Assembly (NCBI GenBank): GCA_963727545.1
Contig: CAVSGS010000008.1
Span: forward strand, 6,867 to 70,866
DNA: 64,000 nucleotides
Direction of reading: 5' to 3'
Source of the DNA: Flexifilum sp963727545
Lineage (GTDB): Bacteria > Chloroflexota > Anaerolineae > Aggregatilineales > Phototrophicaceae
The notes under the pieces were generated by a model. It saw only the letters and a program-made list of their open reading frames with translations, did not search any database and had not been told where the DNA came from. Shown piece by piece: positions 25,000 to 33,646 of this stretch (its first letter is position 1; every line of letters starts with the position of its first letter). The translations under genes were made by a program, and so were the position numbers.

Positions 25000-26955
25000 C
25001 GGTTGCTTCGTCTGCCGCGTCGGTTTCGGCGGGAGCAGCGCGGCTTCGTGCGCTGGTGCTGATCCGCCGGTTGCCGCCTGCATGAGCGTATACAACCGCT
25101 GCGCCATCGACGCCGGGTCGGGGTGGATGCCGTCTTGCAGCAGCGCGGTCTCGAAAACCTGCTCGACCACCGTGTCGATCAGCGGGTTGTCGGGCGACGT
25201 TGCGATCAGGTTGCTGAGGTTGTGCAGCAGCGGATGCTTGGCGTTGAGTTCGAGAATCTTGACCGGCAGCTCGTAGTCCCGATCGATCAAGCGGTTGATG
25301 CGGAACATATTCCGCTGCGGATCGTTGTCCTTGCTGACCAAGCGCGCCGGACTGCCGACGAGATTCTTGCTCTCGCGGACTTCGACCACCCGGTCGCCGA
25401 GCAGGTCGGCGAAGCGCTGGCGCACCGAGCCGAAATCGGCTTGCGGCAGCGGCTCTTCTTCGGCGGCTTCTTCTTCCGCTTGGACTTCCCCGATTTCACT
25501 CAAATCAATGTCGGCTTCGTCGGCGGCGCGCAGCTTGTGCCCGTCAAATTCGCTCAAGCCCATCAACAGGATCGGGTCAACCGGATCGCTGAAGTAGAGC
25601 ACCTCGATCCCGCGCTGGCGGAAGCTGTCGAGGTGCGGGCTGCGGCTGGCGCTGGCGAAATCCTCGCCCAGCACGTAGTAAATGTCGGTCTGCCCCTTGA
25701 CCATCCGGCTCACGTAATCCGCCAGCGTCGTCCAGTCGTCGGCGTTGTCGGAATGGGTGCTGGGGAACAACAGCAGCGGCTCGATGTCGGCGTGATCGGC
25801 GGGGCTGACGGCGATCCCCTGCTTGAGCATCCGCCCGAAGGCGGCGAAAATCTGGTGATACTGCTCCGGCTCTTTGGTCATGGTGCGCTTGAGTTCGCTC
25901 AAGACCTTGCCGGTGAGCGTCTTCTTGAGCGTCGCCATGATGCGGGTCGCCTGCACGCTCTCGCGCGAGACGTTGAGCGGCAGGTCTTCGCTGTCGACCA
26001 CGCCCTGCACGAACTGGAGATATTCGGGCAGCAGGTCGGTGGTGTATTCCTGAATCAGAATTTTGCGGGCGTAGAGTTTCAGCCCCGGCTCGCGGCGCAG
26101 GCTGAGCATACTCCGCTCCGGGCTGGCGGGGACGTAGAGCAGCGCGTAGAACTGGAGCGGCACGTCGGCGCGCATGTAGATGCGCAGCAGCGGGTCCTCG
26201 AAGTCGAGCGTGAGCATCTTGTAGAAGTCGTTGTACTGCTCGTCGGTGACTTCTTTGGGGTCCTGCCGCCAGATCGCCTGCTGCTTATTGACAGCTTCTT
26301 CGCTGTCGCCGACGTAAATCGGGAAGGCGATGTAATCCGAGTGGCGGCGGACGATGTCGTTGAGCGTCCACGTCTGCAAGAAGTCTTTGGCGTCGTCCTT
26401 GAGCGTGATGATCACGTCGGTGCCGCGCGTTTCGCGCTCGGTGGGTTCGATGCTGTAGCTGTCGCTGCCGTCCGATTCCCAGACCCACGCCTGCTCGTCG
26501 GGGTTGGCGGAGCGGCTGACGACGCGGACCTTATCGGCGACCATGAAGACCGAGTAGAAGCCGACGCCGAACTGCCCGATCAACTCTTGGGCGGAGACGC
26601 CTTCCGCCTGCGCCTGCTTGAGCGCTTCGACGAAGGTTTTCGCGCCGCTGTGGGCAATCGTGCCGAGGTTGTTGATCAGGTCGTCGTGAGTCATGCCGAT
26701 GCCGGTGTCGCTGATGGTCAGCGTCCCGGCTTCGTCGTCGGGCTTGATCTCGATGTAGAGTTCGGCGTCGGAGTCGAGCACGTTCTGATTGGTCAACTGC
26801 TCGAACTGGACGCGGTTGAGCGCGTCCGACGCATTCGAGATCAACTCGCGCAGGAAAATCTCGCGGTCAGTGTAGAGCGAGTGGATCAAAATATTGAGTA
26901 GCTGCTGAATTTCTGCCTTAAAAGCGTGTTGTTCGTTGTGTTCATTCACTGCCAT
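24961..26955 (-). CDS. htpG: HSP90 chaperone HtpG, upstream copy (altered C-terminal tail)
   Basis: 664 codons with the full HtpG layout: ATPase domain with Asn-box 'LISNASDALN' and 'DTGIGMT', lid and 'GQFGVGFYSVF', middle domain ('PIYVGDSEEAVNKQQAIW', 'NVSRESVQATRIMATLKK') and dimerisation domain. A one-base loss after 'APAHEA' changes the last ~25 residues from the acidic native tail to 'ALLPPKPTRQTKQPSLSYTAVLRLIR', which then reads across the duplication junction. The acidic tail is dispensable in many HtpG proteins, so this copy may work. Ribosome site GAGGA lies before ATG 26955. Confidence 0.92.
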   Translation of the reverse strand: MAVNEHNEQHAFKAEIQQLLNILIHSLYTDREIFLRELISNASDALNRVQFEQLTNQNVLDSDAELYIEIKPDDEAGTLTISDTGIGMTHDDLINNLGTIAHSGAKTFVEALKQAQAEGVSAQELIGQFGVGFYSVFMVADKVRVVSRSANPDEQAWVWESDGSDSYSIEPTERETRGTDVIITLKDDAKDFLQTWTLNDIVRRHSDYIAFPIYVGDSEEAVNKQQAIWRQDPKEVTDEQYNDFYKMLTLDFEDPLLRIYMRADVPLQFYALLYVPASPERSMLSLRREPGLKLYARKILIQEYTTDLLPEYLQFVQGVVDSEDLPLNVSRESVQATRIMATLKKTLTGKVLSELKRTMTKEPEQYHQIFAAFGRMLKQGIAVSPADHADIEPLLLFPSTHSDNADDWTTLADYVSRMVKGQTDIYYVLGEDFASASRSPHLDSFRQRGIEVLYFSDPVDPILLMGLSEFDGHKLRAADEADIDLSEIGEVQAEEEAAEEEPLPQADFGSVRQRFADLLGDRVVEVRESKNLVGSPARLVSKDNDPQRNMFRINRLIDRDYELPVKILELNAKHPLLHNLSNLIATSPDNPLIDTVVEQVFETALLQDGIHPDPASMAQRLYTLMQAATGGSAPAHEAALLPPKPTRQTKQPSLSYTAVLRLIR

Positions 26956-27021
26956 GACAATCTAAATCCTCGTGCATTCACGTTAACGGATTAACCGTAG
27001 CACAGCCGTGTAAGAAAGGGA
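25000..27021. repeat. tandem duplication unit 2 (htpG plus leader)
   Basis: Second copy, about 2022 bases. The difference in length comes from one-base indels; substitutions are few and mostly silent (for example Met against Ile in 'LMDRDYEL/LIDRDYEL'). Confidence 0.93.
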
Positions 27022-27098
27022 TAAAAATCTAGCTCGCGGCGTCGATTTTGGGAGGCGCATCGTCGTGGTATCACCACTGATAAACAGCTTCTAACTTT

Positions 27099-27207
27099 AC
27101 CTCACCCCCTGCCCCCTCTCCACGTCGTGGAGAGGGGGTAAAAACAGGTTACAAAGGGTGTTTAAAGTCCCCTCGCCATGCAATGGAGAGGGGATTTAGG
27201 GGTGAGG
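27099..27207. repeat. facing pair of 'CCTCACCCC' repeats
   Basis: A CCTCACCCCC unit with CCCCCTCTCC/GGAGAGGGGG hairpin (27099-27138) faces an inverted unit (27169-27207) that ends GGGGTGAGG. The whole 109 bases could fold as one long stem. The rest of this ~300-base gap between htpG and the WD40-like gene holds nothing clear. Confidence 0.8.
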
Positions 27208-27255
27208 TAAGGTTACTACGCTATCGTGTGGTGCTGTCACAGGCGTAGGGATTGG

Positions 27256-28332
27256 CTAGCTAGCGAGATCGATCACGTAGGCGGCTGAGCCGTCGTCCGA
27301 GCCGAACAGCCCGCCAACCACCAGCCTCGAACCGTCGGCGGTGAAGGCGACGCTGGTCACGTTGGGCGCGACTTGCAGATCATCGGGCAGCGTGAAGACC
27401 GGCTGCGCCTGCGCTCCGGCGGCAAAGTCGGCGACGTAGACCGCGCCGGTCGCGCGATCCGCCCACGCCAGTTTGCTCAGGTCAGGCGTGACGGCAAAGC
27501 CCGCCGCGCCCGCGTCCAGCACCAGCGTCTCGGTTTGCGTCGCCAAATCCCAGACGTGCATCTGCTTGTCGCCGCCGTCGAAGTAGACCAACTGGCTGCT
27601 GTCACTGGAGAAGGCGAAGGCGCGGATGTTGAACTGTCCGAATTTTTCGGAACTGGGGCGCAGCGCCGTGCGTTCGCCGCTGGCGAGATCCCACAGGTAG
27701 ACCGCATCGTTGGCGGTCGAGGTCGCCAGCCAGTGACCATCCGGCGAAACCGCCGCGCCCGCGATGACGACATCGCCATGAGCGGGATACTGGGCATAAT
27801 TGCCGTAGTCGGTGAAACTGTCGAAATGCTCGCCGATCAACTGCGTGATCGCCCCGCTGTCGAGGTCGAGGATGCCCAGCAGCATCTCGCCAGCGCGGTA
27901 GATCACGTGCGTGCCGTCGCCGAGGAACTGGACCCATGTGCTGTTGAAGGTGTAGGTCGGGATGGTCTCGATCAGGCTCAAATCGGCGACGTTCCACAGG
28001 TTCAGGTCGCCGTTACGATGAAACGTGATCAACTGGCTGCCGTCGGGACTGAAGTCGGCGGCGCTGACCCAGTCGGTGAAGCCGCTCAGGGTGCCGATCG
28101 CATCGCCGCTGCTCAGGTCGAACAGGTGCACCGCGATCAGGTCGGGCGTGGGCGCAGTGTCGTAGATGAAAGCGTTCGCGTAGGTGGCGAGCGTGTGTCC
28201 ATCCGGCGAGAGTTGAATATTTGCCGCCTTGCTGTCAAGGGCGATGCGCGTGACGCCGGACGTGTCTTGAGCGGATAGACCGGCAGCCGGGAGCAGCAAT
28301 AGTAACATCACGGCGAGGAATAAGCGTTTCAT
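27256..28332 (-). CDS. exported WD40-like beta-propeller protein
   Basis: 358 residues from ATG 28332, preceded by GAGGTG. Signal peptide 'MKRLFLAVMLLLLLPAAGLSAQ', then about six or seven WD40-type blades: 'IQLSPDGHTLATY', 'ADFSPDGSQLITF...DLNLWNVAD', 'AAVSPDGHWLATSTANDAVYLWDLASGE', 'FAFSSDSSQLVYF...QMHVWDLATQTE', 'VAFTADGSRLVVGG'. It is secreted or periplasm-like in location and probably a protein-interaction scaffold. It may form an operon with the MOSC gene 37 bases upstream. Confidence 0.85.
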   Translation of the reverse strand: MKRLFLAVMLLLLLPAAGLSAQDTSGVTRIALDSKAANIQLSPDGHTLATYANAFIYDTAPTPDLIAVHLFDLSSGDAIGTLSGFTDWVSAADFSPDGSQLITFHRNGDLNLWNVADLSLIETIPTYTFNSTWVQFLGDGTHVIYRAGEMLLGILDLDSGAITQLIGEHFDSFTDYGNYAQYPAHGDVVIAGAAVSPDGHWLATSTANDAVYLWDLASGERTALRPSSEKFGQFNIRAFAFSSDSSQLVYFDGGDKQMHVWDLATQTETLVLDAGAAGFAVTPDLSKLAWADRATGAVYVADFAAGAQAQPVFTLPDDLQVAPNVTSVAFTADGSRLVVGGLFGSDDGSAAYVIDLAS

Positions 28333-28368
28333 AGAGACACCTCGAATTCGATTGAGCAATTATCCAAT

Positions 28369-29169
28369 TTATTCGATGACCACAACGTCGTCGCCAACGT
28401 GGAGCGTGCCGCCGCTGGTGCGGTGGATCGCGTTCTGACCGAACATCGCGCCGCCGTTCTGACCGATGCGATAGGTCGCCAGCGTGCGCAGCGGCTCCTT
28501 GCCGCGCGCTGCCGTCACCTGATCGGTGGTGGTGATGGCGCAGCGCGCGCAGGGCTTGACCACGTCGATTTCGACGTCGCCCGCGCGGATCGCCCGCCAC
28601 GTGTCCTCAGCATATGGTTCAGTGTCGGTGACGACGATGTTGGGGCGGAAACGGTTCATCGGCAGCGGCGTTTCCAAGCGGCGGTTGAGATCCGTCAGCG
28701 ATGCCTCGGAGATGATCAGGAAAGGGAAGCCATCGGCAAAGCCAACCCGATCGGTTGGGCGCGGGGCGTATTTGGGACTGACCGGGCGCACGGCATCGTC
28801 GGCGAAGCGGACGAGGCGGCAGTCGTGCTCCAAGAAGGTGCTGAACCACGCCGCGACCGGATCGCCTTGATCGATGGCGCTGATGCCGCTGTCCTTCCAG
28901 ACCGATACGCCGACGCCCGCGCCGGGTTGATCGATGGGCAGTTCGATGCTGCCGACGCCGGGAGCGGTCAGGCGCAGGCAGTCGTCCTCAAGGGTGGGCT
29001 GGATCAGCGCCATGCGGGGCAGTTCGCGCTGGGTGAGAAAACGCCGGTCGGCGTCGACCAGCAGCCAGCGGCGGTCGTTGACGAAGCCGGTCACGCCGAT
29101 CGGCGCGGCGGCAAGGCTGAGTCCGGCGCAGGATTTAATCGGGTAAATGTTGATCTGCGAAACGCGCAT
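28369..29169 (-). CDS. MOSC-domain protein (YcbX-like)
   Basis: 266 residues with a MOSC N-terminal beta-barrel ('ISQINIYPIKSCAGLSL'-like start 'VSQINIYPIKSCAG') followed by the MOSC domain with 'FRPNIVV', 'DVVKPCARCAITTTDQ' and 'GQNAIHRTSGGTLHVGDDVVV'. The Cys in 'KPCARC' is the conserved residue that binds or carries sulfur/molybdenum cofactor. Homologues act in molybdoenzyme N-oxide reduction pathways (YcbX, mARC), but the substrate here is unknown. Length is typical for the family. Confidence 0.88.
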   Translation of the reverse strand: MRVSQINIYPIKSCAGLSLAAAPIGVTGFVNDRRWLLVDADRRFLTQRELPRMALIQPTLEDDCLRLTAPGVGSIELPIDQPGAGVGVSVWKDSGISAIDQGDPVAAWFSTFLEHDCRLVRFADDAVRPVSPKYAPRPTDRVGFADGFPFLIISEASLTDLNRRLETPLPMNRFRPNIVVTDTEPYAEDTWRAIRAGDVEIDVVKPCARCAITTTDQVTAARGKEPLRTLATYRIGQNGGAMFGQNAIHRTSGGTLHVGDDVVVIE

Positions 29170-29232
29170 GAGTTCCCCTCAAATCAGGCGATGAAGCTGA
29201 GCCGATTAAGCATAACATACAACGGTGGCGGA

Positions 29233-29892
29233 CTAAACGCCGCGATCTTTCTGGGTCTGCTCGCGGTAGAACTTGCGCCACTGCTCGCGGAATTCGTTGT
29301 TGGGCAGCACCACGTCGGGACCGCTGGCGGGGAGTTCCGCCACCTCGACCGGCGGCAGGTCCTCGATCACCGTCTGGACGAAATAGATCAGCGAATTGAC
29401 CTGAAGCGCGGCGTTGAAGCGGTGCGCGAGCAGCGAGAGCGCGAACAGCAGCAGCACGATCCCCGCGATCAGCAGCGGCGACCACGGCATGTAGATGATA
29501 ATCGACGAGAAGAACAGCGGGATCAGCAGGGCGCTGAGCAGATAGAGCACGTTGATGCGGCTGTGTAAGCGAATGAAGGTAATGTCGTCTTGGGGCGAGG
29601 AAAAGGCGCCGAGCACGACCGCCGCGACCCGCGCGCGCCGCCGACCGCCCCAGAGCATCCGGTTATCGCTGGTCAGCTTGAAGCCGTTCGGCTGTGGCTG
29701 GACGTAGTAACGCCGCCCCTCGGTGAACAGGTTGCGCAGGTGCAGGCGCTGGGTGCTCGGCTTGGTGGCGCGGACGAGCGTTTGCAAGCACTCCGTCGGA
29801 GTCGCGCGCACGACGAAGACAACCGGCGGGTGAAGCTGCCATACTGCTCGCCCGCGCAGCCGTTGGAGTCGTGTGGGGGCAGTTGAAGTCAT
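29233..29892 (-). CDS. membrane protein of unknown function
   Basis: 219 residues. A soluble N-terminal half of about 110 residues ('PPVVFVVRATPTECLQTLVRATKPS' and 'RRYYVQPQPNGFKLTSDNRMLWGGRRRARVAAVVLGAF') is followed by two membrane helices ('VLYLLSALLIPLFFSSIIIYMPW', 'PLLIAGIVLLLFALSLLAHRF') and a cytosolic tail with 'FREQWRKFYREQT'. The N-terminal half has the alternating pattern of a small beta domain. I do not recognise the family. It lies between the MOSC gene and a DDN-like gene, in the same direction. Confidence 0.6.
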   Translation of the reverse strand: MTSTAPTRLQRLRGRAVWQLHPPVVFVVRATPTECLQTLVRATKPSTQRLHLRNLFTEGRRYYVQPQPNGFKLTSDNRMLWGGRRRARVAAVVLGAFSSPQDDITFIRLHSRINVLYLLSALLIPLFFSSIIIYMPWSPLLIAGIVLLLFALSLLAHRFNAALQVNSLIYFVQTVIEDLPPVEVAELPASGPDVVLPNNEFREQWRKFYREQTQKDRGV

Positions 29893-29961
29893 AAAACGGC
29901 GGGTTCAACCGAATAATGGGCGAATAGATCCATTATATCGGGCTGAGCGTCGGGGAACGAG

Positions 29962-30582
29962 TCACGAACTATTCGCGTCGTGGCTGGCGCTGCCGCGCGT
30001 CAGACCGACCACCAGCAGCACGATCATGACCAGCGCGCCAGCAGAGAGCATGATCCAGCCACGATTCGCCTGAATCGACGGGACGGGCGGCGCGCCGGGC
30101 TGCGGATCGAGCCGGACGATGGTGATCGTGTGGGCGATGTCGGGCAGGGTGCGCTCGTCGACCTGCTCGCGGTCGCTGAGGCGGGCGATCAGCGGATCGT
30201 AGACGAAGGGCGCGCGGTTGCGAAACAGCCGCAGCACGCGCAGCGCCTCGCCGGAGTTGGTCACGACCTGCGCGCACGCGCTGTAAGCGTGGCTGCCTTG
30301 CTGAACCAGCACGTCGGGGGTCGCCAGCAGATTGCGATACCAATGCGGCTGATCGCCCCACGCCGAGACCAAGTAGAGCTTGCTGCCGTGACGGCGATAC
30401 TCGATGGGCGTATAGCGCGGCTGAGCGCTGACGCGCCCGACCGTGCCGAGGATCATGATGTGCAGCGCGTTGAGCGGATCGCCCAAGCCCAGCCGGTAGA
30501 GTGTCAGCGGCAGCCGCAGCAGCCAGCGTCCCACGCCGCGCGGATAAGGGAGTGATGGAGTTCGGCGAGTCAGGTCAGTCAT
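29962..30582 (-). CDS. deazaflavin-dependent nitroreductase family (DDN-like) protein with membrane anchor
   Basis: 206 residues. The split beta-barrel domain typical of F420-dependent DDN/DUF385 proteins is seen in 'LHIMILGTVGRVSAQPRYTPIEYRRHGSKLYLVSAWGDQPHWYRNLLATPDVLVQQG'; 'GxxSxxPRxTPI' is the cofactor-loop equivalent and 'HWYRNL' a family motif. Unusually it ends with a C-terminal membrane helix ('GWIMLSAGALVMIVLLVVGL'). It could use F420H2, which fits the cofE gene upstream in the same direction. Substrate unknown. Confidence 0.75.
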   Translation of the reverse strand: MTDLTRRTPSLPYPRGVGRWLLRLPLTLYRLGLGDPLNALHIMILGTVGRVSAQPRYTPIEYRRHGSKLYLVSAWGDQPHWYRNLLATPDVLVQQGSHAYSACAQVVTNSGEALRVLRLFRNRAPFVYDPLIARLSDREQVDERTLPDIAHTITIVRLDPQPGAPPVPSIQANRGWIMLSAGALVMIVLLVVGLTRGSASHDANSS

Positions 30583-30693
30583 AAATAAGCACGATTAGGA
30601 CTAAACGGTCAAGAATGCCGCCAGCGGCAAGTCTGTATCTTACTTTTAATTACGTCGGAATGGCTAGGGCGGTTGCATCGCTTGGCTTGGCGG

Positions 30694-30721
30694 GTAGGGG
30701 CGTTATATATAACGCCCCTAC
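30694..30721. repeat. palindromic repeat (GTTATA inner arm)
   Basis: Perfect loopless GTAGGGGC-family palindrome directly after the cofE stop. Confidence 0.85.
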
Positions 30722-30743
30722 AAAAAAAGGTGCCAGAAATCGG

Positions 30744-31550
30744 TCAGTCGCCGCTGACGGCGAGCGGTTCGAGGCGTCCCGCGGTGAGCGACTGGACGTA
30801 GATGCACATCTGCCAAGGGATCGAGACGTCGGCTTCGCTGATGGGCGCGTCGGTCAGTTCGACGCCCGCATTGCGGACGATGGCGACGGCGGTCGCCTCG
30901 TCGCGCTCGCCCATGACTAGCTCGGCAGCGGCGCAAATCGTATCGGCGATGCCGCGCTGCGTCACCTGCATCGGGTTGCCGAACAGGTCGATTTTGCCGC
31001 GCTCGTCCTGAATCGGGCGGAAACCCGCCGTCGCCAGCGCGACGCCGGTCGTGCCCCAACGCCCCGGCATCAACCAGCTATCGGTCAGGATCACGCCGAT
31101 GTCGACGCCGAACTCGGCGCGGAGCGCTTGGCGCAGATTCGCCGCCGAGCGGTAAGGATATTCCGAGAACAGGACGACGTAGCCGTTGGGGATGTTGGAG
31201 CGATCCAGCCCGGCGTTGGGCGAAATGATGCCGTCCTTGAAGGTCAGCAGGAAACCGGGAATGCCGCCGAAGATGTGGTCGGCTTCTTGGACGACCAACT
31301 GCGTCATACGCGGATTCATGTCGTAGCGGTCGGCGATCGCCTGCGCCTGCGGCGTGACCTGCACGTCGTCCAGCTTGACGATCCGCCCCTCGCTGATGGC
31401 GGTGTACTTGCTCGATACGGCGACGACGTCGCCGGTTTGCAGCGTCTCGCCCGCGTCGCGGATGGCGGCGCTGATGGTTGCCGCCAGATCAAAGGAAGCC
31501 TGCTTGACCGGCGCGGCGACCGGCAAGACGATCAGCGGTTTGGCTGTCAC
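30744..31550 (-). CDS. cofE: coenzyme F420-0:L-glutamate ligase (CofE)
   Basis: 268 residues from GTG 31550, which follows 'GAGAGAAAACGCATA'; the upstream in-frame stretch has no ligase-like sequence. Motifs fit CofE/FbiB: 'LQTGDVVAVSSKYTAISEGRIV', 'ISPNAGLDRSNIPNGYVVL', 'VILTDSWLMPGRWGTTGVALATAGF' and 'DLFGNPMQVTQRGIADTICAAAELVMGE'. CofE adds glutamate residues to the lactyl phosphate side chain of F420 using GTP. It lacks the nitroreductase domain of mycobacterial FbiB, so it is the short form. The neighbouring DDN-like gene is a plausible user of the cofactor. Confidence 0.88.
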   Translation of the reverse strand: MTAKPLIVLPVAAPVKQASFDLAATISAAIRDAGETLQTGDVVAVSSKYTAISEGRIVKLDDVQVTPQAQAIADRYDMNPRMTQLVVQEADHIFGGIPGFLLTFKDGIISPNAGLDRSNIPNGYVVLFSEYPYRSAANLRQALRAEFGVDIGVILTDSWLMPGRWGTTGVALATAGFRPIQDERGKIDLFGNPMQVTQRGIADTICAAAELVMGERDEATAVAIVRNAGVELTDAPISEADVSIPWQMCIYVQSLTAGRLEPLAVSGD

Positions 31551-31867
31551 TATGCGTTTTCTCTCGAACTCAGCAATCAAAGATGGAAAACGAAAGCATC
31601 CAGCCCACGTGCGCGCTGGACGCTTCATTTCAATGCGGATTATAGCAGAATCCGCCTGCAAAACTCAACCACCAGATAGAGCCGTTTTGGGCGCGACCAC
31701 CTAAGCCCCCTCTCCCTAGGCGAGAGGATTTCCAAACGCGAATCGCGGATCAGAAGTGTAGGGGAGAACTTCCGCCGTAGGGGCAGGACTCAGTCCTGCC
31801 CCTACACGAGAAAACGCGATCTTCAGGTTTGTTCATTACCAAAGCTAAAAACAGTGAGGAGGCGTGC
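31551..31867. other. 317-base intergenic region
   Basis: Between cofE and the last gene of the archaellum-like operon, both on the minus strand. Contains a truncated CCCCCTCTCC/CGAGAGG unit (31706-31729) and a GTAGGGGC hairpin with arm AGGACT (31777-31805). It is the likely place where the operon transcript ends, but I see no classical terminator with a T run. Confidence 0.55.
31777..31805. repeat. palindromic repeat (CAGGACT inner arm)
   Basis: Perfect GTAGGGGC-family hairpin 60 bases after the 3' end of the archaellum-like operon; could act as its transcript end or stabiliser. Confidence 0.8.
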
Positions 31868-32977
31868 TTACGGGACGCATTCGGGATCGTCTTCGGGGCA
31901 GAGATAACGCTGATCGCCCTGTGCTTCGGCGACCCAACCGACCGCGTTATTCCCGCTCAGGTTGCGGATGTACCAGTAATACATGTGGTTGGCGCAGACC
32001 GGTCCGGTGATGATTTCGAGCTGCTGGTTATCGTAAGCCTGCGTGCGCGTGCTGACGACGCTGCCGTTGGGGTCGGCGAGGACGCGCAGCGCGCCCACCC
32101 CGTTGAAGTCGACGACGGCGATGTCGCCGGGCTGAAACAGGGTCGGCGGCGCACCGGCACAGGGGATGGCGCTGGCGGCGGGTGTCGCGCTGGGCGGACG
32201 AGTCGGCGTCGGCTGGAGCGTCGCCGACGGTGGTAGCGGCGTGACGGTGAAGGTCGGGGTGGCGCTGGGCAGCGGCGTCGGCGTCAACGTGATGACTGCC
32301 GCAACCTCGACCGGCGTTTCGGTCGGCGGGAGGGTCGCGGTCGGCTCGTCGGTGGGCGTGATCGGCGCGGGCGTCGGCAGTGGGTCGAGGACGTGCCCGG
32401 ACGCGAACGGCGACGTGTAGAGCAGCAGATTCATGGTCAGCAGCGCTTGATCGTTGTTCTGGGTCACGTCCATGTTGACGATGCTGACGCTCGGCAGCGA
32501 CGCATCTTGAAAGTGGGCGAGGAAGTCGATCAAGTTGGCGACACCGCCGCCGACCTGAAGTTGATACTGCCGGATCTCGTAAGCGGCTTGGGGGTTGCTC
32601 CCGGCATCGGCGGCGGGCGGCTGCGCCTGCAAATTGACGACGCGCACGCCGCGCGCGTAAGCGTAGCGATACAGGCGGTTGAGCACTTCGTCGGCTTCGT
32701 CGTTGGTGAGGAACGGCGCTCCGGCGGTGCTGAGCGCCTCGTTGACTCGGTCGATCTGGCTTTGCAGGATCAGTAGATTGTCGCTGCCGTCCTGCGCCGC
32801 CAACTGGGTACTGACGACGATCTGCTGTGTCTCGACACCAGCGGCGACCGTCGCATAGTCCCGGTAGCTGGGCAGCACCGTGCGCGCGGCGTAGATCGTC
32901 AAGCCCAGTACCACCAGCATGAGCAGGAAAATCGGCAGCCACCGAAACAAGGTCGAGCGCAGGCTGTCGAAATCCAT
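31868..32977 (-). CDS. PilO-like membrane protein with SH3-like C-terminal domain
   Basis: 369 residues from ATG 32977, which overlaps the stop of the PilN-like gene (TGATG). An N-terminal membrane helix ('WLPIFLLMLVVLGLTIYAA') is followed by a helical stretch, then a ferredoxin-like region ('RGVRVVNLQAQPP', 'YEIRQYQLQVGGGVANLIDFLAHFQDASLPSVSIVNMDVT') of PilO type. A long Thr/Pro linker (~200-275) leads to an SH3-like domain with four Cys ('GALRVLADPNGSVV', 'VGWVAEAQGDQRYLC'). I infer an alignment-complex subunit anchored in the cytoplasmic membrane whose last domain binds the cell wall. Last gene of the operon. Confidence 0.6.
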   Translation of the reverse strand: MDFDSLRSTLFRWLPIFLLMLVVLGLTIYAARTVLPSYRDYATVAAGVETQQIVVSTQLAAQDGSDNLLILQSQIDRVNEALSTAGAPFLTNDEADEVLNRLYRYAYARGVRVVNLQAQPPAADAGSNPQAAYEIRQYQLQVGGGVANLIDFLAHFQDASLPSVSIVNMDVTQNNDQALLTMNLLLYTSPFASGHVLDPLPTPAPITPTDEPTATLPPTETPVEVAAVITLTPTPLPSATPTFTVTPLPPSATLQPTPTRPPSATPAASAIPCAGAPPTLFQPGDIAVVDFNGVGALRVLADPNGSVVSTRTQAYDNQQLEIITGPVCANHMYYWYIRNLSGNNAVGWVAEAQGDQRYLCPEDDPECVP

Positions 32978-33597
32978 CAACTATTCCCCGGTAAGTCGAT
33001 CGACAGGGTAAAGATGAACGGCATGTAAGGTTCCGTCAGCGGCGCGTCTTGGCTGGGTGTCGCCTGAAAGTCGGGCGTCGGCGGCGCGACCGGGTTGACG
33101 GTGATCGACTGGAGATTCACGCGGGCGAAGAAGCCGGTCGCCTCCAGCGCGCTGATGTAGGTGAGCACGTCGCGTTCTTCCTTCGCCACGCCGTCGAGCG
33201 TCAAGCGATTAGCGGGATGGTTGAAGGTGGTCAAGCGAATGCGGCTGGCGTCATAGCTGTGCAGCGCCGCCATGATCGCGGGTAGATCGACGTGGGCGGC
33301 GACCATCGTCGCCGGAACGTCCGCAAGGCTGCTAAGGCTGGTACGCAGGTCGAGCAGCTGCTGAGTCAGGCGCTGCTCGTCGGAGGGGACGGGCGGCGGC
33401 GCGGTGATCGTCGCCTGAAGTTCCGCCGATTGGGTTGTTTGGATCACGTTGGCGTCATCAATCGCCGTCGAAATCAGCGTGAGCGGGAAGAACAGCAGCG
33501 CGACGCCCACCATCAACACCCACGGGACAAGCCGGGTGGTCAGGCGGGTAGGTTCGCTAGGGGCTTCTTCTTCCTGAAGCGGCGGTTCGTCGTACAT
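32977..33597 (-). CDS. PilN-like inner-membrane assembly protein
   Basis: 206 residues: a short acidic cytosolic leader ('MYDEPPLQEEEAPSEPTRLTT'), one membrane helix (~24-46, 'WVLMVGVALLFFPLTLIS'), a helical segment with 'SDEQRLTQQLLDLRTSLSSL', and an alpha/beta domain where 'NRLTLDGVAKEERDVLTYISALEATGFFARVNLQSI' is the typical PilN pattern. PilN and PilO form the membrane alignment ring of type IV pili. Here they follow a prepilin peptidase and an archaellum-type motor, with no PilM or PilQ. Coupled to the PilO-like gene by overlap. Confidence 0.65.
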   Translation of the reverse strand: MYDEPPLQEEEAPSEPTRLTTRLVPWVLMVGVALLFFPLTLISTAIDDANVIQTTQSAELQATITAPPPVPSDEQRLTQQLLDLRTSLSSLADVPATMVAAHVDLPAIMAALHSYDASRIRLTTFNHPANRLTLDGVAKEERDVLTYISALEATGFFARVNLQSITVNPVAPPTPDFQATPSQDAPLTEPYMPFIFTLSIDLPGNS

Positions 33598-33646
33598 GAT
33601 CCTCGTTCTCGTTAGTGCTTTGTTCGATCATTTGCCGGTACAGCAT

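Noticed and set aside
25123..26901. Long open frames (592 and 465 codons) on the plus strand across both htpG copies
   Set aside because: They are exactly antisense to htpG and follow from its GC-rich third positions; the sequence is low-complexity in Val/Glu/Asp/Gln with no family pattern.
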